A stretch of DNA of 64,000 bases from Streptomyces cyanogenus (GCF_017526105.1 NZ_CP071839.1:6215001-6279000), one strand, 5' to 3'; positions 1 to 9,300 are shown, counted from the first letter of the stretch. The notes: generated from the letters alone by a model not told the origin. A program made the numbers and translations.

Positions 1-360
1 CCGTACGGCTACCCGGGCACCACGCCGGCGTACGGCTACCCGGGCCCGCAGCAGGCCGCGTACGCCCCCTACCCCAACGGCACCGGCTACGCCTGGCCCG
101 GCATGCAGGCGCCTCCGAGCAACGGCATGGGGACCGCCTCGCTGGTGCTGGGCATCATCTCTGCGGTCGGCTTCATCCTGTGGCCGCTCGCCTTGGTGCT
201 GGGCATCCTGGCCCTGATCTTCGGCGGGATAGGCCGGGGCAAGGCCAGCCGCGGCGAGGCGACGAACCCGGGCGTGGCCCTGGCCGGCATCATCTGCGGA
301 GCCGCCGGGATCGTCCTGGTGCTCGGTCTGTTCGCCCTGTTCATCGCGGTAGACGGCTGA
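1..360 (+). CDS. DUF4190 domain-containing membrane protein (5' end outside window)
   Basis: The reading frame is open from base 1 and ends with TGA at 358-360, so the N-terminus lies before the window. The visible 119 residues begin with a Pro/Gly/Tyr-rich low-complexity stretch (PYGYPG-type repeats). Two hydrophobic segments follow, about residues 46-66 and 93-115, separated by a short basic loop (GRGKASRGEA). A P/G/Y-rich cytoplasmic tail ahead of two membrane helices is the usual design of the DUF4190 family, common and mostly uncharacterised in actinobacteria. No enzymatic motif is visible. A perfect 18-bp hairpin lies 40 bp after the stop. Assignment to the family is from overall architecture; function is unknown. 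Confidence 0.75.
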   Translation, partial: PYGYPGTTPAYGYPGPQQAAYAPYPNGTGYAWPGMQAPPSNGMGTASLVLGIISAVGFILWPLALVLGILALIFGGIGRGKASRGEATNPGVALAGIICGAAGIVLVLGLFALFIAVDG

Positions 361-399
361 CCCCGCGGCCGACCGGTCCGGGTCGGCCCGTTCGAGCCT

Positions 400-446
400 G
401 GTCGGCGCCGCTCACCCCCGGAGACCGCGGGTGAGCGGCGCCGACC
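400..446 (+). terminator. Strong hairpin terminator after the DUF4190 gene
   Basis: An 18-nt arm at 400-417 pairs perfectly with 429-446 across an 11-nt loop. It lies 40 bp downstream of the DUF4190 stop. There is no U-tract, as is normal for Streptomyces intrinsic terminators. Confidence 0.75.
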
Positions 447-469
447 GCCGAGCGGGCACGACCAGCCAC

Positions 470-600
470 AGCGACACCGGCTGCCGACGGCAGACAGTGA
501 CACCGGCTGCCGACAGCAGGTGACACCGGTTGCCGAGAGCGCACAGCGACCCCCGGCACTCGCCAGCCGACAGCCGACAGCCGACAGCCGACAGCCGGCA
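470..600. repeat. Short imperfect direct repeats
   Basis: GACACCGG-TGCCGA-type units recur at about 472-537. They are followed by a run of four to five CAGCCGA heptamers at about 565-597. No coding pattern is visible. The run leads into the longer repeat array that starts at 671. Confidence 0.6.
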
Positions 601-670
601 TCCAGCAGCCGGCACAGTGGAGTCGGCGCCCAGCAGCCCGTGGCCCAGCCCAGCCCACCCCGCCAGCAGG

Positions 671-1347
671 CACCGGCAAGCGCCCCGCCGCCCCCCGACC
701 GCCCGCACCTGCCGGTCGAGCCGCGCTCTTGCTCGCCTCGGGCCCCCAGGCCCACGCGCCGCTGGCAGCCACCGCAACCCAGTAGCCCGCAGCCGACCCC
801 AGCCCACCAACCGGCACCGGCAAGCGCCCCGCCGCCCCCGACCGCCCGCACCTGCCGGTCGAGCCGCGCTCTTGCTCGCCTCGGGCCCCCAGGCCCACGC
901 GCCGTCGGCAGCCACCGCAACCCAGTAGCCCGCAGCCGATCCCAGCCAACCAACCGGCACCGGTAAACGCCCCGCCGCCCACCGACCGCCCGCACCCGCC
1001 GGCGTCGAACCGGGCTCTTGCTCGCCTCGGCCCCCAGGCCTACGCGCCGTCGGCAGCCACCGCAGTCCAGTAGCCCGTAGCCGATCCCAGCCAGCCAGCC
1101 AACCAACTGGCACCGGCAAGCGCCCCGCCGCCCCCCGACCGCCCGCACCCGCCGGTCGAGCCGCGCTCTTGCTCGCCTCGGGCCCCCAGGCCCACGCGCC
1201 GTCGGCAGCCACCGCAACCCAGTAGCCCGTAGCCGATCCCAGCCCACCAACCGGCACCGGCAAGCGCCCCGCCCCCGACTGCCCTCAACCCCGCCGGGTG
1301 TCGATCCGTGCTCTTCCCCGCTCAGCCCCGCAGGGCTACGCGCCGGA
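671..1347. repeat. Tandem repeat array, ~144-bp unit, four copies plus a diverged fifth
   Basis: The marker CACCGGCAAG (or a one-to-two-base variant) recurs at 671, 815, 958, 1111 and 1255, giving periods of 144, 143, 153 and 144 bp. Every unit carries the same block: CTCTTGCTCGCCTC, then a small GGGCC-N4-GGCCC hairpin, then ACGCGCC, then an AACCCAGTAGCCC segment. The fifth copy is more diverged and runs into the stop codon of the minus-strand NADAR gene at 1336-1338. Long open frames across the array exist on both strands but look like high-GC artefacts of the repeat. I see no gene in 447-1335. Confidence 0.85.
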
Positions 1348-1929
1348 CCCCGCCAGTCGCTCGCGGGCCTCCATCAGGGCGAAGCCAAGGAGGTTCTGCC
1401 CCCGCCAGCGCTGCGGGTCCGTGGCCGCCTCGTCGTCCGCCGCGAGGCCGATGCCCCATATCCGGTCCACCGGGCTCGCCTCCACCAGCACCCGGTTCCC
1501 GGTGCCGAGCAGGAACAGCCCGAGGTCGTCATGGGCGGCGAACTTGTGCAGGCTGCCCTCGACCACCAGCCGGAACCGCTCCCGCTCCCAGGTCTCCTCG
1601 TCGAAGCCCCGGACCAGCCGCCCCGCCTTCTTCGCCTCGGCGGGATGCCCCGCGGCCAGCACCTTCCGCTCCGCCTCCGCGTCCCCGAAGAGCCGGGCCT
1701 TGCCGGCCATCATCCAGTGCTCGGCCGTCGCGTACTCCACCCCGTCCACCACGAACGGCGCGGGCCACCACTGGCTCAGGCAGCTCGGACCCACCCGGCC
1801 GTCCGGCCGCGGCCGGTGCCCCCAGAAGTAGAGGTATTTGATCCGGGAACCCGCCCGGACCTCCCTGATCAGAGCCGCCACCCCGTCGATCTTTCCCATG
1901 CACGCGAGTGTGGCACGCACCACTGACAC
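1336..1929 (-). CDS. NADAR (YbiA-like) family protein
   Basis: A 197-residue protein on the minus strand. NADAR proteins are N-glycosidase-fold proteins linked to removal of toxic riboflavin-pathway intermediates or to NAD/ADP-ribose chemistry. Visible family features are an aromatic SQWWPAPF motif, followed by the EYATAEHWMMAGKARLF helix, and a C-terminal RGQNLLGFALMEAR segment. The GTG start at 1929 gives the longest form; an ATG at 1899 (MGKIDGVAAL) is a good alternative because conserved sequence begins close to it. Neither has a textbook ribosome site. The 3' end touches the tandem repeat array. The gene stands alone, divergent from the polyamine operon. Family assignment is good; substrate is unknown. 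Confidence 0.8.
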   Translation of the reverse strand: MSVVRATLACMGKIDGVAALIREVRAGSRIKYLYFWGHRPRPDGRVGPSCLSQWWPAPFVVDGVEYATAEHWMMAGKARLFGDAEAERKVLAAGHPAEAKKAGRLVRGFDEETWERERFRLVVEGSLHKFAAHDDLGLFLLGTGNRVLVEASPVDRIWGIGLAADDEAATDPQRWRGQNLLGFALMEARERLAGSGA

Positions 1930-1971
1930 TCCGTCCGGCCTTTTCCATTCCGACTCGACACCTGGTCGACA

Positions 1972-2038
1972 GATTCCGTCGCGTAACCAAAAGGCAACAA
2001 CGGAATCACTTGTTCGGCTCCTATGGCTCTGTCAGGAT
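1972..2038 (+). promoter_or_regulatory. Candidate promoter and operator of the polyamine operon
   Basis: GATTCCGT (1972-1979) and ACGGAATC (2000-2007) form an 8-bp inverted repeat. It sits immediately upstream of TTGTTC (2010-2015), 17 bp, then CAGGAT (2033-2038), a reasonable -35/-10 pair for the aldehyde dehydrogenase gene starting at 2109. The placement suits a regulator binding just upstream of -35. Inferred by eye. Confidence 0.4.
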
Positions 2039-2108
2039 CGGCACTCAAATCGAGCTGGAGCTACGCCACCCGCCCCCCAGGACGGGGTGCACGGCGGAGG
2101 AGAGCGAC

Positions 2109-3644
2109 ATGCACAACCCGGGCAGCGCCACCCCGGAACGATTTCCCGCACAGGACCGTTTCGCGGACGGCGCGCAGTTCATCGCCGGCCGGCCGGCCAA
2201 GGGCACCTCGGGCCGCCGTCACGCCGTGATCGACCCCGCCACCGGCGCGGAGGTGTACACCTACGAGCTGGCCGGCACCGACGACGTCGACGCGGCCGTC
2301 GCCGCCGCGCGCACCGCGTTCCCGGACTGGGCCGCCGCCACCCCGGGCGAGCGCTCGGACGCCCTGCACCGGTTCGCCGCCGTGCTCGCCGACCGCGCCG
2401 AGGAGTTCGCCCGCGCGGAGTCCCTCCAGTGCGGCAAGCCGCTGAAGCTCACCCGCGAGTTCGACGTGCCGGGCACCATCGACAACACCGCCTTCTTCGC
2501 GGGCGCCGCCCGGCATCTGCAGGGGCAGTCGGCCGGTGAGTACTCGGGCGACCACACGTCGTACATCCGGCGCGAGCCCATCGGAGTCGTCGGTTCCATC
2601 GCGCCCTGGAACTACCCCCTCCAGATGGCCGCCTGGAAGATCCTCCCGGCGGTCGCCGCGGGCAACACCATCGTGCTGAAGCCCGCCGAGCTGACCCCGC
2701 TGACCTCACTGCTGTTCGCGCAGGCCGCCACGGACGCGGGCATCCCGGACGGGGTGATCAACATTGTCACCGGCGCCGGGAAGGAGGCCGGCGAACACCT
2801 CGTCGGGCACCCCGACGTCGCCATGACCTCCTTCACGGGGTCCACCGCCGTCGGCAGGCGCGTCGCCGAGATCGCCACCGCCACCGTCAAGCGGCTGCAC
2901 CTGGAGCTGGGCGGCAAGGCGCCCTTCGTCGTCTTCGACGACGCCGATCTGACGGCCGCCGTGCACGGGGCGGTCGCGGGCGCGCTCATCAACACCGGGC
3001 AGGACTGCACGGCCGCCACGCGCGCGTACGTGCAGCGCCCGCTGTACGAGGCGTTCGTGGAGCGGACGGCCGCCCTGATGGAGACGGTCCGGCTCGGCGA
3101 CCCGTTCGCGCCCGGCACCGACCTCGGCCCGCTGATCTCGCACGCCCAGCGCGACAGGGTCGCCGCCTTCGTCGACCGGGCGCGCGCCTACGCGCGCGTG
3201 GTCACCGGCGGCGAGGCCCCGCAGGGGGACCTGAAGGACGGCGCCTACTACCGGCCCACACTGATCGCCGACGCGGCCCAGGACAGCGAGATCGTCCAGT
3301 CGGAGATCTTCGGCCCCGTACTGGTCGTACGGCCGTTCGACGGCGATGATGAGGGAATCCGGCTGGCCAACGACACCCCCTACGGCCTCGCCGCCTCCGC
3401 GTGGAGCACGAACGTCTACCGCGCGAACCGGGCCACCCGCGAGATCAAGGCGGGCTGCGTCTGGGTCAACGACCACATCCCGATCATCAGCGAGATGCCG
3501 CACGGCGGCTACAAGGCCTCGGGCTTCGGCAAGGACATGTCGTCCTACTCCTTCGAGGAGTACACGCAGGTCAAACACGTAATGTTCGACAACACCGCGG
3601 TGGCCGAGAAGGACTGGCACCGCACCGTCTTCGGGGACCGCTAG
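2109..3644 (+). CDS. Gamma-aminobutyraldehyde dehydrogenase-type aldehyde dehydrogenase
   Basis: A 511-residue NAD(P)-dependent aldehyde dehydrogenase. ATG 2109 is chosen because GGAGGAG lies 8-15 bases upstream; the frame stays open back to 1908 but without a ribosome site. Visible ALDH features in order are APWNYP (oxyanion Asn), FTGSTAVGR (cofactor loop), LELGGKAPF (general-base Glu), NTGQDCTAATR (catalytic Cys) and EIFGPVLVV. The protein best matches the PatD/Prr type, which oxidises 4-aminobutanal to GABA in putrescine breakdown. It is the first gene of an operon with a polyamine-type ABC transporter and an amine oxidoreductase, which supports that substrate. A betaine-aldehyde-type substrate is an alternative. 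Confidence 0.88.
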   Translation: MHNPGSATPERFPAQDRFADGAQFIAGRPAKGTSGRRHAVIDPATGAEVYTYELAGTDDVDAAVAAARTAFPDWAAATPGERSDALHRFAAVLADRAEEFARAESLQCGKPLKLTREFDVPGTIDNTAFFAGAARHLQGQSAGEYSGDHTSYIRREPIGVVGSIAPWNYPLQMAAWKILPAVAAGNTIVLKPAELTPLTSLLFAQAATDAGIPDGVINIVTGAGKEAGEHLVGHPDVAMTSFTGSTAVGRRVAEIATATVKRLHLELGGKAPFVVFDDADLTAAVHGAVAGALINTGQDCTAATRAYVQRPLYEAFVERTAALMETVRLGDPFAPGTDLGPLISHAQRDRVAAFVDRARAYARVVTGGEAPQGDLKDGAYYRPTLIADAAQDSEIVQSEIFGPVLVVRPFDGDDEGIRLANDTPYGLAASAWSTNVYRANRATREIKAGCVWVNDHIPIISEMPHGGYKASGFGKDMSSYSFEEYTQVKHVMFDNTAVAEKDWHRTVFGDR

Positions 3645-3697
3645 AGACCGACCAGGCCACCGACCAGGCCGATCCCTCCCGAAAGGGCACCACGCGC

Positions 3698-4945
3698 ATG
3701 GAGCACTACGAGCCCGACCGCCTGACCCCGCCGCAAGTGGCCGCCATGCGGCGCAGCCTGCGGAACGGCAGGGCCGCCCTGACCCGTCGGTCGCTGCTGC
3801 GGGCCTCCGCGAGCGGCGCGCTCGCGGCCGGCGGCCTCGGCGCGCTGAGCGGCTGCGGCATCCCCGCGGCGGGCAGGACCCAGGGCGGCACCTCCGCCCA
3901 GGACCACTCGGCCCAGGAGAAGAGGGTGAACTTCTCCAACTGGACCGAGTACATCGACGTCGACGACAGCGGCAAGCACCACCCGACGCTCGACACCTTC
4001 CGCCGGCGGACCGGGATCACGGTCAACTACACCGAGGACATCAACGACAACAACGAGTTCTTCGGCAAGATCAAGCCGCAGCTCGCCGCGGGCCAGGACA
4101 CCGGCCGGGACATCATCGTCCTCACCGACTGGCTGGCCGCCCGGCTGATCCGCCTCGGCTGGGTGCAGAAGCTCGACCCGTCGAACCTCCCGCACGCGTA
4201 CAGCAACCTCTCGGCCCAGTTCCGCAACCCCGACTGGGACCCCGGGCGGGCGTACTCGTACCCCTGGCAGGGCATCTCCACCGTCATCGCCTACAACAAG
4301 AAGGCGCTCGACGGCATCGAGGTGAGGTCGGTCTCCGACCTTCTCGACAACCCCAGGCTCAAGGGGCGCGTCGGCTTCCTGTCGGAGATGCGGGACTCCA
4401 TCGGCATGACCCTGCTCGACATGGGCAAGGACCCGGCGAAGTTCACCGACGACGACTTCGACGCGGCGATCGCCCGCCTCCAGAAGGCCGTCGACAAGGG
4501 CCAGATCCGCCGCTTCACCGGCAACGACTACACCTCCGACCTGACCAAGGGCGACTTCGCGGCCTGCGTCGCCTGGGCGGGCGACGTGGTCCAGCTCAAG
4601 GCGGACAGCCCGGACGTCGACTTCGTCATCCCGGACAGCGGCTACATGACGTCGACCGACAACATGTGCGTCCCCAACAAGGCGCGGCACAAGACGAACG
4701 CCGAGCGGCTCATGGACTTCTACTACGAGCCCGAGCAGGCCGCCGCACTCGCCGCGTACATCAACTACGTGACGCCGGTCGACGGTGTGAAGCCCTACCT
4801 TGCGAAGATCGACAAGGACGCGGCGGACAACCCGCTGATCGTCCCCGACAAGGCCATGCAGGCGAAGTCCCATGCCTTCCGCTCCCTGAGCCAGAAGGAA
4901 GAGACGGCCTACGAAGCGAAGTTCGCGAAGCTCACAGGGGCGTGA
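3698..4945 (+). CDS. Polyamine ABC transporter substrate-binding lipoprotein (PotD-like)
   Basis: A 415-residue extracytoplasmic binding protein. ATG 3698 follows GAAAGGG. The N-terminus has a twin-arginine motif (TRRSLLR, residues 29-35), then a hydrophobic stretch and a lipobox ALSGC with Cys53, so it is probably a Tat-exported lipoprotein. The mature part begins with VNFSNWTEYIDVDDSG and contains the spermidine/putrescine-binding-protein pattern (WTEYI, YPWQGISTVIAYNKKAL, TDNMCVPNKARH). It lies 53 bp after the dehydrogenase gene, and its TGA overlaps a possible GTG start of the ATPase gene. It captures the ligand for the permeases encoded at 6102 and 7032. Putrescine or spermidine specificity is inferred from family and operon. 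Confidence 0.88.
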   Translation: MEHYEPDRLTPPQVAAMRRSLRNGRAALTRRSLLRASASGALAAGGLGALSGCGIPAAGRTQGGTSAQDHSAQEKRVNFSNWTEYIDVDDSGKHHPTLDTFRRRTGITVNYTEDINDNNEFFGKIKPQLAAGQDTGRDIIVLTDWLAARLIRLGWVQKLDPSNLPHAYSNLSAQFRNPDWDPGRAYSYPWQGISTVIAYNKKALDGIEVRSVSDLLDNPRLKGRVGFLSEMRDSIGMTLLDMGKDPAKFTDDDFDAAIARLQKAVDKGQIRRFTGNDYTSDLTKGDFAACVAWAGDVVQLKADSPDVDFVIPDSGYMTSTDNMCVPNKARHKTNAERLMDFYYEPEQAAALAAYINYVTPVDGVKPYLAKIDKDAADNPLIVPDKAMQAKSHAFRSLSQKEETAYEAKFAKLTGA

Positions 4946-4950
4946 CGACG

Positions 4951-6102
4951 ATGAAGACGACACCGGACAACAGCGGCGACGTCCGCCTCGCCGGCATCTC
5001 CAAGACCTACGGCGCCTTCACCGCCGTACACCCGCTGGACCTGACCGTGCCCCAGGGCTCCTTCTTCGCCCTGCTCGGCGCCTCCGGCTGCGGCAAGACC
5101 ACCACCCTGCGCATGATCGCCGGCCTGGAGGAACCTTCCTCCGGGACCGTGTGCCTCGGCGACCAGGACGTCACCCACCTGCCGCCGTACAAGCGGCCGG
5201 TCAACACGGTCTTCCAGTCCTACGCCCTCTTCCCGCACCTCGACATCTTCGAGAACGTCGCCTTCGGCCTGCGCCGGCGCGGCCTCAAGAGCGTGAAGAA
5301 GCAGGTCGAGGAGATGCTGGAGCTGGTCCAGCTGGGCGAGCAGGCGCGCAAGAAGCCGCACCAGCTCTCCGGCGGCCAGCAGCAGCGCGTCGCCGTGGCC
5401 CGCGCCCTGATCAACCACCCGAAGGTGCTCCTGCTGGACGAGCCGCTCGGCGCCCTGGACCTGAAGCTGCGCCGCCAGATGCAGCTGGAGCTCAAGCGCA
5501 TCCAGACCGAGGTCGGCATCACCTTCGTGCACGTCACGCACGACCAGGAGGAGGCCATGACCATGGCCGACACGGTCGCCGTGATGAACGCGGGCCGGGT
5601 CGAGCAGCTCGGCTCGCCGGCCGACCTGTACGAGAACCCGCAGAGTACCTTCGTCGCGAACTTCCTCGGCACCTCCAACCTCATCGAGGCCGAGGTCGAC
5701 ACGAAGAACGGCGACGACATCGTGCTCAGGGCGGGCGACGGCAAGCTGGTGCTGCCCCAGGCGCGATGTTCCGCCGCGACGACGGCCGGCGGCAAGGTGC
5801 TGGTCGGCATCCGCCCGGAGAAGATCTCCCTCACGCACGCCGACGACGCGGGGGACGTCCCGGAGGGCCGCAACCGCCTCACCGGCAGGATCGCCGACGC
5901 CAGCTTCATCGGCGTCTCCACTCAGTACGTCATCGACAGCCCGGTCTGTGACGAGCTGGCGGTGTACGTCCAGAACGTCGAGCGGGACGGCCGGCTCGTC
6001 CCCGGCGCCGAGGTCGTCCTGCACTGGAGCCCGGCCCACACCTTCGGCCTGGACGCGACCCAGGACATCGACGCGGGCACCGAGGAAGAGGTCGCCGCCT
6101 GA
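4951..6102 (+). CDS. potA: Polyamine ABC transporter ATP-binding protein (PotA-like)
   Basis: A 383-residue ATPase. Walker [10 protein letters not shown] is near residue 44, the Q-loop is in [12 protein letters not shown], the signature LSGGQQQR near 138, Walker B VLLLDEP near 158, then the H-loop THDQEEAM. The C-terminal ~120 residues form the TOBE-type regulatory domain of spermidine/putrescine and related importers ([10 protein letters not shown]). ATG 4951 is used. A GTG at 4942 overlaps the potD stop (GTGA) and would add three residues, suggesting translational coupling. The stop overlaps the permease start by one base. It energises import through the two permeases that follow. Confidence 0.9.
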   Translation: MKTTPDNSGDVRLAGISKTYGAFTAVHPLDLTVPQGSFFALLGASGCGKTTTLRMIAGLEEPSSGTVCLGDQDVTHLPPYKRPVNTVFQSYALFPHLDIFENVAFGLRRRGLKSVKKQVEEMLELVQLGEQARKKPHQLSGGQQQRVAVARALINHPKVLLLDEPLGALDLKLRRQMQLELKRIQTEVGITFVHVTHDQEEAMTMADTVAVMNAGRVEQLGSPADLYENPQSTFVANFLGTSNLIEAEVDTKNGDDIVLRAGDGKLVLPQARCSAATTAGGKVLVGIRPEKISLTHADDAGDVPEGRNRLTGRIADASFIGVSTQYVIDSPVCDELAVYVQNVERDGRLVPGAEVVLHWSPAHTFGLDATQDIDAGTEEEVAA

Positions 6103-7031
6103 TGTCCACGCTCTCCGAGGCGCCTCCGCCTCTCGCCCCCGCGGAACCCGCGCAGAAGCCCCCGCGCAGGCGTGGCCGGTTCACCCCCTACTGGCTGCTG
6201 CTGCCCGGCATGCTCTGGCTGATCGTCTTCTTCGCGCTGCCGATGATCTACCAGGCCTCCACCTCCGTGCAGCAGGGCTCCCTGGAGCAGGGCTACAAGG
6301 TCACCTGGCACTTCGCGACCTACTGGGACGCGCTGTCCGCGTACTGGCCGCAGTTCCTGCGGTCCGTGTTCTACGCCGCCGCCGCGACCGTGCTGTGCCT
6401 GCTGCTCGGCTACCCGCTGGCCTACCTCATCGCCTTCCGGGCCGGCCGCTGGCGCAACCTGATCATGGTCCTGGTGATCGCGCCGTTCTTCACCAGCTTC
6501 CTGATCCGCACCCTGGCCTGGAAGACGATCCTCGCCGACAACGGCGTGGTCGTGCACACGCTGAACTCGCTGCACATCCTGGACCTCACCAGCTGGCTCG
6601 GCTGGACCGCCGGCGACCGCGTCCTCGCCACCCCGCTCGCGGTGGTGTGCGGCCTGACGTACAACTTCCTTCCGTTCATGATCCTGCCGCTGTACACCTC
6701 GCTGGAGCGGATCGACGGGCGGCTGCACGAGGCGGCCGGCGACCTGTACGCCAGACCGTGGACCACCTTCCGCAAGGTCACCTTCCCGCTGTCCATGCCG
6801 GGCGTGGTCTCCGGGACCCTGCTGACCTTCATCCCGGCGGCCGGTGACTACGTCAACGCCGAACTCCTCGGCTCCACCGACACCCGCATGATCGGCAACG
6901 TCATCCAGACGCAGTTCCTGCGGATTCTGGACTATCCGACGGCCGCGGCCCTGTCCTTCATCCTCATGGCCGCGATCCTGGCCATGGTCACGTTCTACAT
7001 CCGCCGGTCCGGGACGGAGGATCTGGTCTAA
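6102..7031 (+). CDS. potB: Polyamine ABC transporter permease (PotB-like)
   Basis: A 309-residue inner-membrane permease. A Pro/Arg-rich cytoplasmic N-terminus of ~28 residues precedes six hydrophobic segments. The EAA loop that contacts the ATPase is visible as EAAGDLYARPWTTFRKVTFPLSMPG. The ATG shares one base with the potA stop (TGATG), indicating coupled translation. The next gene starts directly after its TAA. It forms a heterodimeric channel with the permease at 7032. Confidence 0.9.
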   Translation: MSTLSEAPPPLAPAEPAQKPPRRRGRFTPYWLLLPGMLWLIVFFALPMIYQASTSVQQGSLEQGYKVTWHFATYWDALSAYWPQFLRSVFYAAAATVLCLLLGYPLAYLIAFRAGRWRNLIMVLVIAPFFTSFLIRTLAWKTILADNGVVVHTLNSLHILDLTSWLGWTAGDRVLATPLAVVCGLTYNFLPFMILPLYTSLERIDGRLHEAAGDLYARPWTTFRKVTFPLSMPGVVSGTLLTFIPAAGDYVNAELLGSTDTRMIGNVIQTQFLRILDYPTAAALSFILMAAILAMVTFYIRRSGTEDLV

Positions 7032-7832
7032 ATGCCCTTCGTCAACTGGCTCAAGCGCCGTCTGGTCGTCATCGCCGGACTGCTGACGCTCGCTTATCTC
7101 CTGCTGCCGAACGTCATCGTCACGGTGTTCTCCTTCAACCAGCCGAAGGGGCGCTTCAACTACGAATGGCAGCGGTTCTCCACGGACGCCTGGAGGGACC
7201 CCTGCGGCGTCGCCGACATGTGCGGTTCGCTGTCCATCAGCCTCCAGATCGCCGTATGGGCCACGGTCGGCGCCACGATCCTCGGCACGATGATCTCCTT
7301 CGCGCTGGTCCGCTACCGCTTCCGCGCGCGCGGCGCCGTCAACTCGCTGATCTTCCTGCCGATGGCGATGCCCGAGGTCGTCATGGCCGCCTCGCTGCTC
7401 ACCCTGTTCCTCAACATGGGCGCCCAGCTGGGCTTCTGGACGATCCTGATCGCCCACATCATGTTCTGTCTGAGCTTCGTCGTCACCGCCGTCAAGGCAC
7501 GCGTGATGTCGATGGACCCGCGTCTGGAGGAGGCCGCCCGGGACCTGTACGCCGGGCCCGTGCAGACCTTCCTGCGGGTCACCCTGCCCATCGCGGCCCC
7601 CGGGATCGCCGCGGGCGCGCTGCTGTCGTTCGCGCTCTCCTTCGACGATTTCATCATCACCAACTTCAACGCCGGTTCGACCGTCACCTTCCCGATGTTC
7701 GTGTGGGGGTCGGCGCAGCGCGGAACGCCCGTCCAGATCAACGTGATCGGTACGGCCATGTTCCTCGTCGCCGTGCTGTTCGTCCTGGCCTCGATGGTCA
7801 TCAACAATCGCCGGAACAAGCAAAAGGCCTAG
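7032..7832 (+). CDS. potC: Polyamine ABC transporter permease (PotC-like)
   Basis: A 266-residue permease with six hydrophobic segments. Its EAA loop, EEAARDLYAGPVQTFLRVTLPIAAPGI, matches the PotC type. The conserved SFDDFIITNF motif of spermidine/putrescine PotC proteins follows near residue 205. The start codon directly abuts the stop of the PotB gene with no intergenic base. It is the last transporter gene; the oxidoreductase gene follows after 37 bp, probably on the same transcript. Confidence 0.9.
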   Translation: MPFVNWLKRRLVVIAGLLTLAYLLLPNVIVTVFSFNQPKGRFNYEWQRFSTDAWRDPCGVADMCGSLSISLQIAVWATVGATILGTMISFALVRYRFRARGAVNSLIFLPMAMPEVVMAASLLTLFLNMGAQLGFWTILIAHIMFCLSFVVTAVKARVMSMDPRLEEAARDLYAGPVQTFLRVTLPIAAPGIAAGALLSFALSFDDFIITNFNAGSTVTFPMFVWGSAQRGTPVQINVIGTAMFLVAVLFVLASMVINNRRNKQKA

Positions 7833-7869
7833 CCCTTTTCGGGAACGTCCTCTGTAGGGAGTTGAAATC

Positions 7870-9300
7870 ATGGCCCCAAGCGCCATGAGCCGTGGCAAAG
7901 ACAACTGGATCGCCTCTCTCTCCGAAGCCCAGCCGGTCCCGTACTGGCTGGAAGACCCCGGAAAGCCGCACGCCGAGCCCGCCCTGACCTCCGCCGAGAC
8001 CTGCGACCTGCTGGTCGTCGGCGGCGGCTACAGCGGACTGTGGACCGCGCTCAACGCCAAGGAGCGCGACCCGCAGCGCGATGTGGTCCTGCTGGAAGGC
8101 CGCGAGGTGGGCTGGGCCGCCTCGGGCCGCAACGGCGGCTTCTGCGCCGCCTCCCTCACCCACGGCCTGCCCAACGGCCTGGCCCGCTGGCCCGACGAGA
8201 TCCACACGCTGGAGGAGCTGGGCCGGCGCAACCTCGACGAGATCGAGGCCGCCGTCGCCCGGCACGGCATCGACTGCGACTTCGAACGCACCGGTGAGAT
8301 CGACGTCGCCACCGAGACCTACCAGGCATGGGAACTGCGCGACTGGCACCGGAAGATGACGGACCAGGGGCTCGCGGACGGCATCGAGTTCCTGGACGCC
8401 GACGCCGTGCGCGAGCAGGTGAACTCGCCCACCTTCGAAGCGGGCCTGTGGGACCGCCGGGGCGTGGCCATGCTGCACCCGGCCAAGCTGGCCTGGGGCC
8501 TGAAGAAGGCCTGCCTGAAGCTCGGGGTGCGGGTGTACGAGCACACGCCCGCCCTGACCCTGAAGAGCTACGGCGCCGGGATGACCGTACGCACCCCGTA
8601 CGGCGCCGTCCGCGCCCGCAGGGTCGCCCTCGGCACCAACATCTTCCCGAGCCTGCTGCGCCGCGTGCGCTCGTACACCGTCCCGGTCTACGACTACGCG
8701 CTGATGACCGAGCCGCTCACCGCCGACCAGCTCGCCTCGATCGGCTGGAAGAACAGACAGGGCCTCGGGGACTCGGCGAACCAGTTCCACTACTTCCGGC
8801 TGTCCGCCGACAACCGCATCCTGTGGGGCGGCTACGACGCGATCTACCCCTACGGCGGCCGGGTCCGCGCCGAGTACGACGACCGGCCCGAGACCTACGC
8901 CAAACTCGCGGGCCACTTCTTCACCTGCTTCCCGCAGCTGGAGGGCGTCCGTTTCACCCACGCCTGGGGCGGCGCGATCGACACCTGCTCCCGGTTCTCG
9001 GCGTTCTTCGGCACCGCCCACCAGGGCAGGGTGGCCTACGCGGCGGGCTACACGGGGCTCGGCGTCGGCGCGACCCGGTTCGGCGCGGACGTGATGCTGG
9101 ACCTGCTGGACGGGGAGCGCACCGAGCGGACCGAGCTGGAGATGGTCCGCAAGAAGCCGCTGCCGTTCCCGCCGGAGCCGTTCGCCTGGACCGGTATCGC
9201 CCTCACCAAGTGGTCGCTGGCCCGCGCGGACGCCCACGGGGGCCGGCGGAACCTGTGGCTGCGGACGATGGACCGGCTGGGGCTGGGCTTCGACAGCTGA
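7870..9300 (+). CDS. FAD-dependent amine oxidoreductase (PuuB/OrdL-like)
   Basis: A 476-residue DAO-family flavoprotein. ATG 7870 follows GGGAG. After ~40 residues the FAD-binding motif appears as CDLLVVGGGYSGLWTA, then the E-x-G segment LLEGREVGWAASGRNGGF. The C-terminal part has AWGGAIDTCSRF and the GYTGLGVGATRFGADVMLDLL motif typical of this family. PuuB-type enzymes oxidise gamma-glutamylputrescine; close relatives oxidise other primary amines. Co-location with the transporter and the aminobutyraldehyde dehydrogenase suggests it makes the aldehyde that the enzyme at 2109 oxidises. No gamma-glutamylputrescine synthetase is in the window, so the exact substrate remains open. Confidence 0.82.
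   Translation: MAPSAMSRGKDNWIASLSEAQPVPYWLEDPGKPHAEPALTSAETCDLLVVGGGYSGLWTALNAKERDPQRDVVLLEGREVGWAASGRNGGFCAASLTHGLPNGLARWPDEIHTLEELGRRNLDEIEAAVARHGIDCDFERTGEIDVATETYQAWELRDWHRKMTDQGLADGIEFLDADAVREQVNSPTFEAGLWDRRGVAMLHPAKLAWGLKKACLKLGVRVYEHTPALTLKSYGAGMTVRTPYGAVRARRVALGTNIFPSLLRRVRSYTVPVYDYALMTEPLTADQLASIGWKNRQGLGDSANQFHYFRLSADNRILWGGYDAIYPYGGRVRAEYDDRPETYAKLAGHFFTCFPQLEGVRFTHAWGGAIDTCSRFSAFFGTAHQGRVAYAAGYTGLGVGATRFGADVMLDLLDGERTERTELEMVRKKPLPFPPEPFAWTGIALTKWSLARADAHGGRRNLWLRTMDRLGLGFDS

Noticed and set aside
87-1263. Long minus-strand open frames (283-387 codons) across the repeat array
   Set aside because: They translate the tandem repeat into Gly/Arg/Ala-rich sequence in several frames at once, with no domain or ribosome site; an artefact of high GC.
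671-1347. Possible CRISPR array
   Set aside because: The period is ~144 bp and whole units are similar; there are no short repeats with unique spacers and no cas genes.
1908-2108. N-terminal extension of the aldehyde dehydrogenase
   Set aside because: No ribosome site or conserved sequence; the candidate promoter lies inside it and GGAGGAG precedes ATG 2109.
5922-7904. 660-codon minus-strand frame opposite potB/potC
   Set aside because: Antisense to two clear permease genes; composition is typical of shadow frames.
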